A stretch of DNA of 6,102 nt, taken from Gammaproteobacteria bacterium. Its GTDB lineage: Bacteria; Pseudomonadota; Gammaproteobacteria; Granulosicoccales; Granulosicoccaceae. Both the position numbers and the translations under genes were made by a program. The notes below the pieces were generated by a model that did no database searches, was not told where the DNA came from, and saw only the letters and a list, made by a program, of their open reading frames with translations. The stretch spans positions 1 through 6,102 of the forward strand of contig JAHQVR010000355.1 in assembly GCA_019634245.1 (NCBI GenBank). The letters are read 5' to 3'. Below, one piece after another: positions 1-6,102 of this stretch. The stretch's first letter is position 1. Every line of letters begins with the position of its first letter.

Positions 1-1019
1 CACAGTCTCTTTCGCCGGGTCATTGTGCGCTCTCCATGCTGTTCACCGACTGGAACAAAAGCGGACAGGATTCGCTGCGCATCACCAACGATCGCCACTA
101 CCATCGTGGCGGGGAAGAACAACTGTGGCGACTGGATAAAGATCGCTACCCAAGACTGTTCACTCGAGCGGATGGTTGGCAATCACTGGTAATCTGGGGA
201 ATGGGTATTGCCGAAGGCGATCTTAATGCAGATGGATTCCCCGAATACGTTTTAACATCTATGGGTGACACAAAAATCCAGACAGTTGATGTTGAACAAG
301 CCAGTGAAGAACAACGTCCGGTGTACACCGACATTGCATTTGCCCGTGGTGCCACAGCACATCGGTCCTACCATGGCGATGATTTAAAACCTTCGACCGG
401 ATGGCATGCCGAGCTGGCAGATGTTAATAACGATGGCTTGTTGGATCTATTTATTGCCAAAGGTAATGTCGAACAAATGAGCGACTTCGCCAGCTTCGAC
501 CCAGACAATCTGCTACTGGGAAATCATGATGGACGATTTGTTGAACATGGGGACAAAGCTGGCATAGCACTAAACCGACGCGGACGCGGTGCATCTGTTG
601 CCGATTTTAATGCTGATGGTTTACTCGACTTGTTGGTCGTGAACCGTCAATCGCCGCTGAGTCTGTTTCGGCATACCGGCTTTGCCAGCGACCATGGCGT
701 GCGTACAGGTGGTAACTGGCTGGCAGTGGAATTGAAACAAACTGGCAGCAATGCCCATGCGCTTGGGGCGACAATGGCTATAAAGACGGGAAACAAAACA
801 CAACTTAGACAAATACGACTCGGTGGTGGGCATGCCTCAGGGCAACTCGGCTTCATACATATAGGCTTGGGAGTGGCCGAAAGAGCTACCTTGCGAATCC
901 AGTGGCCCGATGGTGAATGGAGCGCATCGTATCGCTTGTTCGCTAACCATTTCGCTGTTATAACCCGAGACGATGAACACGTATCTTACTGGTATCCTCC
1001 AAAAACCGAATCAGAATAA
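1..1019 (+). CDS. FG-GAP repeat / ASPIC-UnbV (CRTAC1-like) protein, 5'-truncated
   Basis: The reading frame is open from base 3 to the TAA at 1017-1019, so the gene starts left of the window and the ATG at 36 is probably internal. Numbering from that ATG, three calcium-loop FG-GAP motifs are clear: DLNADG (62-67), DVNNDG (129-134) and DFNADG (190-195). Each is followed by a hydrophobic strand, as in integrin-like beta-propellers. A degenerate fourth (DWNKSGQD) lies at about 5-12. The C-terminal part, about 238-312, has the ASPIC/UnbV pattern: GATM, LGGGHASGQ, an IGLG segment, then QWPDGEW. In this family the propeller is usually secreted or surface-exposed and thought to bind calcium and perhaps carbohydrate or protein partners; no catalytic role is established. 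Any signal peptide would be outside the window. The stop lies 6 nt before the xylulokinase start, suggesting one transcript. The family call is firm; the substrate or role is unknown. Confidence 0.88.
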   Translation, partial: QSLSPGHCALSMLFTDWNKSGQDSLRITNDRHYHRGGEEQLWRLDKDRYPRLFTRADGWQSLVIWGMGIAEGDLNADGFPEYVLTSMGDTKIQTVDVEQASEEQRPVYTDIAFARGATAHRSYHGDDLKPSTGWHAELADVNNDGLLDLFIAKGNVEQMSDFASFDPDNLLLGNHDGRFVEHGDKAGIALNRRGRGASVADFNADGLLDLLVVNRQSPLSLFRHTGFASDHGVRTGGNWLAVELKQTGSNAHALGATMAIKTGNKTQLRQIRLGGGHASGQLGFIHIGLGVAERATLRIQWPDGEWSASYRLFANHFAVITRDDEHVSYWYPPKTESE

Positions 1020-1025
1020 ATCATT

Positions 1026-2483
1026 ATGTATCTAGGTATTGATCTGGGCACCTCCAGTGTAAAAACCGTTTTGATGGACGAAAACCAAACTGTTGTCGCC
1101 AGCAGCACAGCCGACATGGAAGTAAGTCGTCCAGACACAGGCTGGTCTGAGCAGGATCCGGCAGCGTGGATACGTGGTATCGAATCTACACTCGATGAGC
1201 TTAAATCAAACCACGCAAAGTCCATGAATGGCGTTCGCGGTATAGGCTTATCTGGCCATATGCACGGTGCAACCCTGTTGGACAAGCACGATGAGGTATT
1301 ACGGCCCTGTATTTTATGGAACGATACACGCAGTCATGCTCAAGCCGAACGGCTCGACACCCCGACATCTCGCTCTTTGTGTGGCAACATTTTATTTCCA
1401 GGATTTACTGCACCCAAGCTTGCCTGGACAGCAGAAAACGAACCGGATACGTTTTCAAAAGTTGCCAAAGTACTGTTACCCAAAGACTATGCGCGTTTAT
1501 GGTTAACTGGCGAACACGTATCAGAAATGTCGGATGCGGCCGGTACGGGCTGGCTGGACGTCAGTTCCAGAACGTGGTCCGAAGAGTTGCTTGAGGCAAC
1601 ACAACTTTCCACTAGCAACATGCCATCACTGGTTGAAGGAACTGCTGTTTCAGGAACCATACGGCCCGAGATCGCCAGTCGGTTTGGCTTAACTGAGTCG
1701 GTCGTGGTTGCTGGTGGTGCCGGAGACAACGCCGCATCGGCGTGTGGCATGGGTACCGTGGCACCTGGCAATGCATTTTTATCGCTCGGCACATCCGGCG
1801 TGCTATTTGCCGCGAATGCCAGCTATCAACCCAATGCGCAGAGCGCCGTGCATACTTTTTGCCATGCCCTGCCAAACACATGGCATCAGATGGGGGTTAT
1901 ATTAGCAGCGACCGATTCACTGAACTGGTTGGCAACAGTTTTGGGCAAATCTCCATCCGAACTGACCGCCGCGCTGGACGGCACCGAAGCCACGCCAACC
2001 CAGGTTTTATTTTTACCTTATCTTGGTGGCGAGCGAACTCCGCATAACGATGCGTCAATACGCGGCGTTTTTGCAGGCTTAAGCCATGACACAGATTCCA
2101 TTGCAATGACCAAAGCCGTTTTGCAAGGTGTTGCATTCGCGTTTCGCGATAGCCAGAATGCGTTGGCAAGCGCAGGCACTGAGCTTGAAAACGCTTATGC
2201 TATCGGCGGCGGTTCTAAGTCTGCTTATTGGCTTCAACTCATTGCATCAGCATTAAAATTGCCTTTATCTACAACAGTGGACGGCGACTATGGCGCAGGA
2301 TTGGGTGCGGCCCGATTAGGCATGATTGCTGCCGAAAACGCCGACGCTGCGCAGGTTTGCCAGAAGCCGCCTATTAGCCAAACCATAGAACCGGAAATTG
2401 CACTGTTCGATCACTTCAGCCGCGAATTTGAACGCTATCAACAAGCATACAATGCTATAAAGCAAATGCCGGATTCAGTTTAA
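1026..2483 (+). CDS. xylB: Xylulokinase (FGGY-family carbohydrate kinase)
   Basis: This cytoplasmic kinase phosphorylates D-xylulose with ATP to give xylulose 5-phosphate for the pentose phosphate pathway. The 485-residue product is full length for the family and collinear with E. coli XylB from memory. The N-terminal FGGY domain has the phosphate motif DLGTSSVK (6-13; Asp6 conserved), the substrate-binding SGHMHGATLLD (76-86), ILWNDTR (96-102), PGFTAPKL (125-132) and LLPKDY (150-155). The catalytic base should be Asp234 in GGAGDN. The C-terminal domain shows SLGTSG (253-258), GGERTPHN (334-341) and the adenosine motif GGGSKSAYW (394-402). All key residues expected for activity are present. 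The MHG and GGERTPHN motifs favour xylulose over glycerol, ribulose or gluconate kinases. The ATG is at the exact family N-terminus (MYLGID) but has only a weak ribosome-binding site, so translation may be coupled to the gene 6 nt upstream. No isomerase or xylose transporter is in view. Confidence 0.95.
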   Translation: MYLGIDLGTSSVKTVLMDENQTVVASSTADMEVSRPDTGWSEQDPAAWIRGIESTLDELKSNHAKSMNGVRGIGLSGHMHGATLLDKHDEVLRPCILWNDTRSHAQAERLDTPTSRSLCGNILFPGFTAPKLAWTAENEPDTFSKVAKVLLPKDYARLWLTGEHVSEMSDAAGTGWLDVSSRTWSEELLEATQLSTSNMPSLVEGTAVSGTIRPEIASRFGLTESVVVAGGAGDNAASACGMGTVAPGNAFLSLGTSGVLFAANASYQPNAQSAVHTFCHALPNTWHQMGVILAATDSLNWLATVLGKSPSELTAALDGTEATPTQVLFLPYLGGERTPHNDASIRGVFAGLSHDTDSIAMTKAVLQGVAFAFRDSQNALASAGTELENAYAIGGGSKSAYWLQLIASALKLPLSTTVDGDYGAGLGAARLGMIAAENADAAQVCQKPPISQTIEPEIALFDHFSREFERYQQAYNAIKQMPDSV

Positions 2484-2489
2484 ACTGAA
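2474..2489. repeat. 16-bp perfect palindrome over the xylB stop codon
   Basis: TTCAGTTTAAACTGAA is its own reverse complement, and the xylB TAA (2481-2483) sits at its centre. An A run follows on the plus strand, so it is not a plus-strand intrinsic terminator. It could be a dimeric regulator site, a 3'-end hairpin protecting the mRNA, or chance in AT-rich sequence. The palindrome is certain; its function is not. Confidence 0.5.
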
Positions 2490-2500
2490 AAAATGTACCA

Positions 2501-2516
2501 GATTAGTCGAATAATC
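2501..2516. repeat. Short inverted repeat GATTA-N6-TAATC
   Basis: Five-base arms (2501-2505 and 2512-2516) are separated by six bases in the gap between xylB and the pump operon. It has the same arm and spacer geometry as two further repeats downstream in this gap. It could be a regulator half-site pair, but arms this short arise by chance in AT-rich DNA. Confidence 0.2.
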
Positions 2517-2525
2517 GTATTTCAA

Positions 2526-2556
2526 ACCAATCCGCATATTGCATCAGCAATTTGGT
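2526..2556. repeat. Nested inverted repeat, possible RNA hairpin
   Basis: An inner ATTGC-atca-GCAAT (2538-2551) is nested inside ACCAA (2526-2530) and TTGGT (2552-2556). The outer arms pair only with a seven-base bulge on the left side. It could form a modest hairpin in a read-through xylB transcript. There is no T run after it, so it is not a convincing terminator. Confidence 0.2.
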
Positions 2557-2582
2557 AATCATTTAGCCTCAGCGTGAACCAA

Positions 2583-2598
2583 GACCTTTTATCAGGTC
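2583..2598. repeat. Short inverted repeat GACCT-N6-AGGTC
   Basis: Five-base arms (2583-2587 and 2594-2598) flank six bases, and the site covers the candidate -35 region of the pump operon promoter. Operator use is plausible from its position, but the sequence does not show it. Confidence 0.25.
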
Positions 2599-2615
2599 AG
2601 CAGCTCGGTTAGAAT
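2588..2615 (+). promoter_or_regulatory. Weak candidate sigma70 promoter for the efflux operon
   Basis: TAGAAT (2610-2615) matches the -10 consensus at five of six positions. TTTATC (2588-2593), 16 bases upstream, matches the -35 consensus at only three. Transcription would start near 2622, giving a leader of about 33 nt before the GTG at 2655. The weak -35 would suit an activated or low-level promoter. An unseen alternative is read-through from xylB. Confidence 0.3.
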
Positions 2616-2628
2616 CATTGAGGATTCT
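2611..2628. promoter_or_regulatory. Inverted repeat AGAATC-N6-GATTCT overlapping the candidate -10, possible operator
   Basis: Six-base perfect arms (2611-2616 and 2623-2628) flank ATTGAG. The left arm overlaps the candidate -10 element and the repeat spans the expected start point, where a repressor would act. A CTTTT tract follows, so as RNA it could also be a very weak terminator for xylB read-through, but the stem has only two G/C pairs. No regulator gene is present in the window. Confidence 0.3.
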
Positions 2629-2642
2629 CTTTTCACAATACT

Positions 2643-2648
2643 AAGGAG
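2643..2648 (+). promoter_or_regulatory. Strong Shine-Dalgarno that fixes the GTG start of the adaptor gene
   Basis: AAGGAG ends six bases before the GTG at 2655, which is ideal spacing. It supports GTG as the start and puts the hydrophobic anchor at the very N-terminus. No usable ATG lies in frame nearby. Confidence 0.85.
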
Positions 2649-2654
2649 TGGACT

Positions 2655-3722
2655 GTGTGGAAGAAGCCAGCCATATTACTGGCCATTTTAGTTGTTCCTC
2701 TATTATTTGCGTGGCAATACCTAAAACAGGCACCGTCTGTCAAAGTCAGTTTAGTGCAACCTGTTGTCCAGTCACTGAGTACCAAGCTTGACCTGAATGC
2801 AGTGGTGATCAACGGTCAAATTGTTACGATCACAGCGCTGGTCGATGGCGAAATAGGACAGATCAACGCGCGCGAGGGAATAAGCGTAAAAAACGCCCAG
2901 GCTTTAGCCGTTCTTGATGATAAAAAAGCACAGTCCTTACTCGACAAAGCCCGGGCAGAGCTAGTTTATAGCGAACAAAAACTTAAATCGACGGCGCGTA
3001 ACTATGCACGCCTAAGCGACTTATCCCAGGCCGGTAACGCATCAAAGCAATCGGTAGACGACAGTTACGATGCCTTTCGGAATGCTGAAGCAGAGCTCGC
3101 CGTTGCAAAAGCCGATGTATCACTGGCTGAACTGCAGTTTGAAAATTCGACGGTTAGCGCACCATTTGACGGAGTCGTTACAAAGCAATTTGCCGAAACC
3201 GGACAATGGGTTGAGGCAGGAACGCCCCTGTTTCAACTCGCAGCTTCTGATGGGTATCTAATAGAAGCACAAGTCGATGCCAGCGACTGGGCGTTGGTAT
3301 CAATTGATCAAAGCGTGACGCTAACAACTGAATCTGCCCCTGGCAAGACTTGGGAGTCGGCAGTTTCCTGGATTGCACCGACCATCGCTATCAATGATCG
3401 AGATGCCAAAGCAGTGGCTATACGTTTCGCCTTCGGCGATGACGCCCCGCCACTGTTACTGGGTCAAGAAATCAATGCCGAACTGGTGTTAAACAAGGTT
3501 GACAATGTAGCAACATTACCGTTATCAGCAATGGTCGAAACAGAACCCAATCAATACGCTGTTTTTCTGGCCCACCAAAACAAGGCTAAATTAACACCGG
3601 TCAAAGTTGGTCTGTTGAATGAAATGCACGCTCAAATTACCGATGGACTCACTGCTGACGATGCTGTCTTGGTCAGTCAACAGATTAGACTTCAAGACAA
3701 CATGCCCGTTGAAATTCAATGA
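2655..3722 (+). CDS. MacA/HlyD-family periplasmic adaptor (membrane fusion protein)
   Basis: This is the periplasmic adaptor of a tripartite ABC efflux or export pump, linking an inner-membrane transporter to a TolC-type channel. The 355 residues read in the standard order. An uncleaved N-terminal anchor spans about 5-22, with no lipobox Cys. The first lipoyl half is about 52-88 (VDGEIGQI, EGISVKN). A helical hairpin covers about 90-163. The second lipoyl half is about 164-198 (SAPFDGVV, ETGQWVEAGTPLF), followed by a beta-barrel to about 280 and a membrane-proximal domain to the end. The hairpin tip carries Arg119-x3-Leu123-x6-Ser130, the spacing of the RLS motif that contacts TolC in AcrA and MacA. 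The start is GTG with a strong ribosome-binding site. The stop overlaps the next gene's ATG by four bases. An RND adaptor would look similar, but the MacB-type genes that follow favour the MacA class. The cargo cannot be read from sequence. Confidence 0.9.
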   Translation: MWKKPAILLAILVVPLLFAWQYLKQAPSVKVSLVQPVVQSLSTKLDLNAVVINGQIVTITALVDGEIGQINAREGISVKNAQALAVLDDKKAQSLLDKARAELVYSEQKLKSTARNYARLSDLSQAGNASKQSVDDSYDAFRNAEAELAVAKADVSLAELQFENSTVSAPFDGVVTKQFAETGQWVEAGTPLFQLAASDGYLIEAQVDASDWALVSIDQSVTLTTESAPGKTWESAVSWIAPTIAINDRDAKAVAIRFAFGDDAPPLLLGQEINAELVLNKVDNVATLPLSAMVETEPNQYAVFLAHQNKAKLTPVKVGLLNEMHAQITDGLTADDAVLVSQQIRLQDNMPVEIQ

Positions 3723-4405
3723 GCATGATCTCCATAAAAGGTCTGTCCAAAGCTTATGGCACGGTCGATACCTCATTATTAATTGTTCTAAAGAACATCA
3801 ATGTCACTATAAATGAAGGTGAATTCGTTGCCATCATGGGTCCATCAGGCTCTGGCAAAAGTACTCTGCTAAATGTAATCGGAATGCTCGATGATTTTGA
3901 AGCGGGTGAATACCTTTTCAAAGGCGAGAATGTAACAAAACTCTCGAGTAACGTTCTGGCAGAATTGCGTTTGTACAATATTGGCTTCGTATTCCAGAGT
4001 TTCAATCTTATCCCCCAACTTAGCGCACAGACTAATGTTGAACTACCTACTCTGTATACCAATACAAAGAAATCTATCCGGCAAAATGCAGCCGTTGCAC
4101 AACTCACAGCACTTGGACTCGGCAATAGACTGTCCCATAAACCCAGCGAGCTATCAGGTGGACAACAGCAACGTGTCGCTATTGCTCGGGCGATGGTCAA
4201 TGACCCGCCTTTATTAGTTGCCGATGAACCAACAGGTAGCCTCGATTCGGCAACCAGTCACGACATCATGCAACTGTTTCAGACTCTGCACCAACGCGGC
4301 AAAACCATCGTAATGGTCACACATGAAGAAGATATTGCCAAATGCGCGCAACGAATAATTCGCATGCATGACGGCAAAATTATAGATCATGGAGTCTGCG
4401 CGTGA
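3719..4405 (+). CDS. MacB/LolD-type ABC transporter ATP-binding protein
   Basis: This cytoplasmic ATPase should power the permease encoded next. The 228-residue product is a single complete nucleotide-binding domain. It has an A-loop Tyr13 and Walker [10 protein letters not shown] at 41-49. The Q-loop Gln93 lies in VFQSFNL, the signature LSGGQQQR at 145-152 and Walker [10 protein letters not shown] at 165-173 with catalytic Glu170. The D-loop SLDS is at 174-177 and the switch His202 in THEED. Nothing needed for hydrolysis is missing. The [14 protein letters not shown] and DEPTGSLDS wording is typical of the MacB/LolD/FtsE group, whose members drive conformational change in the periplasm rather than moving substrate through the membrane. 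The ATG at 3719 overlaps the adaptor stop (ATGA), which implies translational coupling and fits the lack of a clear ribosome-binding site. An in-frame ATG at 3725 is an alternative start. In E. coli MacB this domain is fused to the permease; here it is separate. Confidence 0.94.
   Translation: MSMISIKGLSKAYGTVDTSLLIVLKNINVTINEGEFVAIMGPSGSGKSTLLNVIGMLDDFEAGEYLFKGENVTKLSSNVLAELRLYNIGFVFQSFNLIPQLSAQTNVELPTLYTNTKKSIRQNAAVAQLTALGLGNRLSHKPSELSGGQQQRVAIARAMVNDPPLLVADEPTGSLDSATSHDIMQLFQTLHQRGKTIVMVTHEEDIAKCAQRIIRMHDGKIIDHGVCA
4391..4394 (+). promoter_or_regulatory. Shine-Dalgarno for the permease, inside the ATPase gene
   Basis: GGAG lies seven bases before the GTG at 4402 and nineteen before the in-frame ATG at 4414. 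The spacing favours the GTG, which also overlaps the ATPase stop as GTGA. Confidence 0.6.
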
Positions 4406-5640
4406 CTCGCTGGATGAGCAATGTTGAACAGGCCGTACAAGCGCTCAATGTACACAGACGCCGCGCTGCTTTGTCGGTACTTGGCATTACTATTGGTATC
4501 GCCGCAGTTATGGCAGTCGGCACGATCAGTCGAGGTGGAAACCACCTGATCTATCGAGAACTTGAAACCTTCGGATTAAACTCGGTCTGGTTATACAGAA
4601 ACTGGAACACCCAGGACGTCTCACTGAGAGAGAAAAGTGGCACCGGCATTGACAATGACGACTTCCTCTCCCTGCAATCGGATAAAAAAATACTGGGTAT
4701 TCGTAGCATAACGCCGATTGTGAATCCTAACTGGAACTGGTCCACCACACGCGGTAATCGTGAAGCCAACGCGCAACACATGGGCGTTGGCCGCGACTAC
4801 ACACAAATATCGAATGACCAACTGATCGCTGGTCGATTCTTAAATCAAAACGACATTGATACTCGTCAATCAGTGGTTTTGTTAGCACCACAAGTGGTTC
4901 AGAACTTGTTCGATGCTACTGAAAATCCTGTTGGACAACATATTTACATAGACCGAAAACGATTTTTAGTGGTTGGTTTGCTAGCTGGTAAAAGCCGGGA
5001 TTTTTTGGCCAGCATCGGGTCATCTGGCGGTCAAAACGCTGACGATCGAATCCTGATGCCATTTACAACACTACAACGCATGATGGGTCTTGATGAGATT
5101 GACACTTTTCAATTCGAGGTAGAAGACTTTAATCAGGCCGAGAATACCGCACAAGCTGCAAGACAACGTCTTTTGGACAATCATCCAGTCGGATTCGATT
5201 ATCGCGCCGAAACCATGTCCAGCTACATCGAGACGACCGATCGAATTCTTAATGGCGTGTCAATCATCGGTATTGTTAGTGCGTCGATTTCTTTATTGGT
5301 CGGGGGTATGGGCATAATGAATGTCATGGGCACAGCCGTACTTGAGCGAACAAGGGAAATTGGTGTCCGAAAAGCCATTGGCGCACGAGAAAAAGACATC
5401 ATGATGCAGTTTCTAATGGAAGCAGGACTGATCAGCGCGGTTGGCGGTCTATTAGGTCTGGCCATTGGAACAATTGCCAGTTTCGTATTAGCTAAAGTGA
5501 CAGGCTTTCCAGTTATCCCGTCTACCTGGCAAGTGCTTGCTGCATTGTTTATCTCAATTTCAGTTGGGTTATTATCCGGATTTCTGCCAGCACGTCGTGC
5601 AGCAAAAATGAAACCGGTACAGGCTTTGCGAACTGAGTAA
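4402..5640 (+). CDS. MacB/FtsX-family ABC transporter permease
   Basis: This is the inner-membrane subunit of the pump. The 412 residues have the four-helix MacB/FtsX layout. TM1 is about 22-42, after a basic stretch (VHRRR). A large periplasmic domain of about 240 residues (43-283) matches the MacB_PCD region. TM2 is about 284-310 (GGMGIMNVM), TM3 about 340-364 and TM4 about 375-395. The cytoplasmic loop after TM2, ERTREIGVRKAIGA (315-328), is the family's conserved coupling segment that engages the ATPase. The C-terminus, PARRAAKMKPVQALRTE, is also typical. In MacB-type systems the periplasmic domain passes cargo through the adaptor to TolC, powered by cytoplasmic ATP hydrolysis. Candidate cargoes are macrolides, peptides, lipopeptides or protoporphyrin-like molecules; none can be chosen from sequence. 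The GTG start overlaps the ATPase stop by four bases. A LolCE-type lipoprotein role is less likely because a dedicated adaptor is present. Confidence 0.93.
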   Translation: MTRWMSNVEQAVQALNVHRRRAALSVLGITIGIAAVMAVGTISRGGNHLIYRELETFGLNSVWLYRNWNTQDVSLREKSGTGIDNDDFLSLQSDKKILGIRSITPIVNPNWNWSTTRGNREANAQHMGVGRDYTQISNDQLIAGRFLNQNDIDTRQSVVLLAPQVVQNLFDATENPVGQHIYIDRKRFLVVGLLAGKSRDFLASIGSSGGQNADDRILMPFTTLQRMMGLDEIDTFQFEVEDFNQAENTAQAARQRLLDNHPVGFDYRAETMSSYIETTDRILNGVSIIGIVSASISLLVGGMGIMNVMGTAVLERTREIGVRKAIGAREKDIMMQFLMEAGLISAVGGLLGLAIGTIASFVLAKVTGFPVIPSTWQVLAALFISISVGLLSGFLPARRAAKMKPVQALRTE

Positions 5641-5679
5641 GTTGTGTTTGTGGTTGACTCGTTAAGTTAGTTGTCAGTC

Positions 5680-5707
5680 AAAAGCTGCCCGTCCTTGGGC
5701 AGCTTTT
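5680..5707. terminator. Bidirectional intrinsic terminator
   Basis: AAAAGCTGCCC (5680-5690) and GGGCAGCTTTT (5697-5707) form a perfect 11-bp stem with a six-base loop (GTCCTT). The GC-rich core is flanked by A on one side and T on the other, so either strand yields a hairpin followed by U residues. It lies 39 bases after the permease stop and 19 bases beyond the stop of the convergent minus-strand gene, so it should end both transcripts. Confidence 0.92.
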
Positions 5708-5726
5708 ATTAGCCTGCAAAAATTAC

Positions 5727-6102
5727 TTATTGCAAGTATCGACGGGCAAAATCATCTACTGTCTTGGTAGAGTTGTCATTGATTAAATACAACAGTTCAA
5801 CCGTATCACTGAAATCCAATCGGCGATTCGGATCCAGATAGTTGAATGCTGCATTCCATTCGCTCGAAAATTCGCTGCGACGCGCAACACCAACAAAGAA
5901 AGAAGACTTCTGGTTAAAGTTTGCTGAACCGTTTCCACCTATGTTGCCATTCGGGATGACTCGATAGTCTGACAAGCGCTTCACCAACCCAATACGTGAG
6001 GTGAATTTCTCGTTGAATCCACTACCAGCGCTGTGTTGAATAACGTGCACCTTTTTTAGATTCAGCGAAGGGAACTGTGTATCAAGTCTCTCTAGCACTC
6101 TG
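5727..6102 (-). CDS. Unidentified protein, C-terminal part (start beyond right edge)
   Basis: This frame is read leftward and ends with TAA at 5729-5727. It is open to the window edge (an Arg codon precedes the GTG at 6098-6096), so the gene probably starts outside. About 124 residues are visible. I do not recognise the family. Numbering from the GTG, QHSAG at 21-25 follows a hydrophobic strand (KVHVI) and resembles an alpha/beta-hydrolase nucleophile elbow. However, Gln replaces the usual first Gly, and no His occurs after position 22, so a complete Ser-Asp-His triad is not present in this part. A Gly/Asn-rich patch (PNGNIGGNGSANF, 49-61) follows. The tail, about 95-123, looks helical and acidic, then basic. 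There is no obvious membrane segment. Position convergent to the pump operon with a shared terminator and dense amino-acid-like composition support a real gene. Confidence 0.65.
   Translation of the reverse strand, partial: RVLERLDTQFPSLNLKKVHVIQHSAGSGFNEKFTSRIGLVKRLSDYRVIPNGNIGGNGSANFNQKSSFFVGVARRSEFSSEWNAAFNYLDPNRRLDFSDTVELLYLINDNSTKTVDDFARRYLQ

Noticed and set aside
36..38. ATG at 36 as the true start of the first gene
   Set aside because: The frame is open to the left edge, and an FG-GAP-like segment begins right at this Met, so a propeller blade would be cut. No Shine-Dalgarno sequence is visible upstream.
1487..1881. Open frames antisense to xylB
   Set aside because: They lie wholly inside a conserved kinase gene, their composition is skewed to Cys, Arg and Ser, and they resemble no known protein.
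2484..2654. Riboswitch or small RNA in the intergenic gap
   Set aside because: Only short, weak hairpins are present. No known riboswitch core or strong intrinsic terminator was seen.
3754..4200. 148-codon open frame antisense to the ATPase gene
   Set aside because: The opposite strand is a fully conserved ATP-binding domain. The antisense product is Ser/Pro-rich with no recognisable domain, so it is a coding shadow.
4414..4416. ATG at 4414 as the permease start
   Set aside because: GGAG is well spaced for the GTG at 4402 and too far from 4414, and the GTGA overlap matches the coupling style of the operon. It cannot be fully excluded.
5654..5681. TTGACT-N16-AGTCAA inverted repeat before the terminator
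   Set aside because: The arms are short and far apart, and the right arm touches the much stronger terminator stem. Most likely chance.
6096..6098. GTG (minus strand) as the true start of the right-edge gene
   Set aside because: The frame continues to the window edge, and there is too little upstream sequence to judge a ribosome-binding site.
1..6102. CRISPR array, tRNA or rRNA, insertion sequence, attachment site or phage genes
   Set aside because: No regularly spaced repeats, cloverleaf, transposase-like frame or terminal inverted repeats were found on reading both strands.

Overview
The window looks like a piece of chromosome from a Gram-negative bacterium. Base composition is moderate (roughly mid-40s % GC by eye), coding density is high, and genes overlap or nearly touch. 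An inner-membrane-anchored periplasmic adaptor with an AcrA/MacA-type hairpin tip implies an outer membrane and a TolC-type partner. The xylulokinase resembles the Escherichia coli enzyme along its whole length, so a gammaproteobacterium, possibly marine or free-living, is the best guess. That assignment is inference; no rRNA or other marker gene is present.

Positions 1-2483 hold two plus-strand genes 6 nt apart. The first is the 3' part of an FG-GAP/ASPIC-UnbV (CRTAC1-like) repeat protein, which is open to the left edge. The second is a complete xylulokinase (xylB), the enzyme that feeds D-xylulose into the pentose phosphate pathway. They are probably co-transcribed. No xylose isomerase, transporter or regulator is visible, so the rest of any pentose locus would lie to the left.

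Positions 2484-2654 are a 171-nt AT-rich intergenic region with several short inverted repeats, a weak candidate sigma70 promoter and a strong Shine-Dalgarno sequence before a GTG start.

Positions 2655-5640 are a tightly packed three-gene operon joined by two 4-nt overlaps (ATGA, GTGA). It encodes a MacA-type membrane fusion protein, a MacB/LolD-type ATPase and a MacB/FtsX-type permease. Together they should form the inner-membrane and periplasmic parts of a tripartite ABC efflux or export pump. The ATPase and permease are separate polypeptides, unlike the fused E. coli MacB. No outer-membrane channel gene is present, so a TolC homologue encoded elsewhere is expected.

Positions 5680-5707 are a perfect 11-bp-stem hairpin flanked by A and T runs. 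It works as a terminator in both directions between the pump operon and the convergent minus-strand gene at 5727-6102. That last gene is cut by the right edge and I do not recognise it; a possible alpha/beta-hydrolase-like nucleophile motif is noted with low confidence.

Most of the window is ordinary metabolism and transport. I see no strong sign of an undescribed system. The items most worth a second look are the ASPIC/UnbV-xylB pairing, the inverted repeat over the candidate pump promoter, and the unidentified gene at the right edge.
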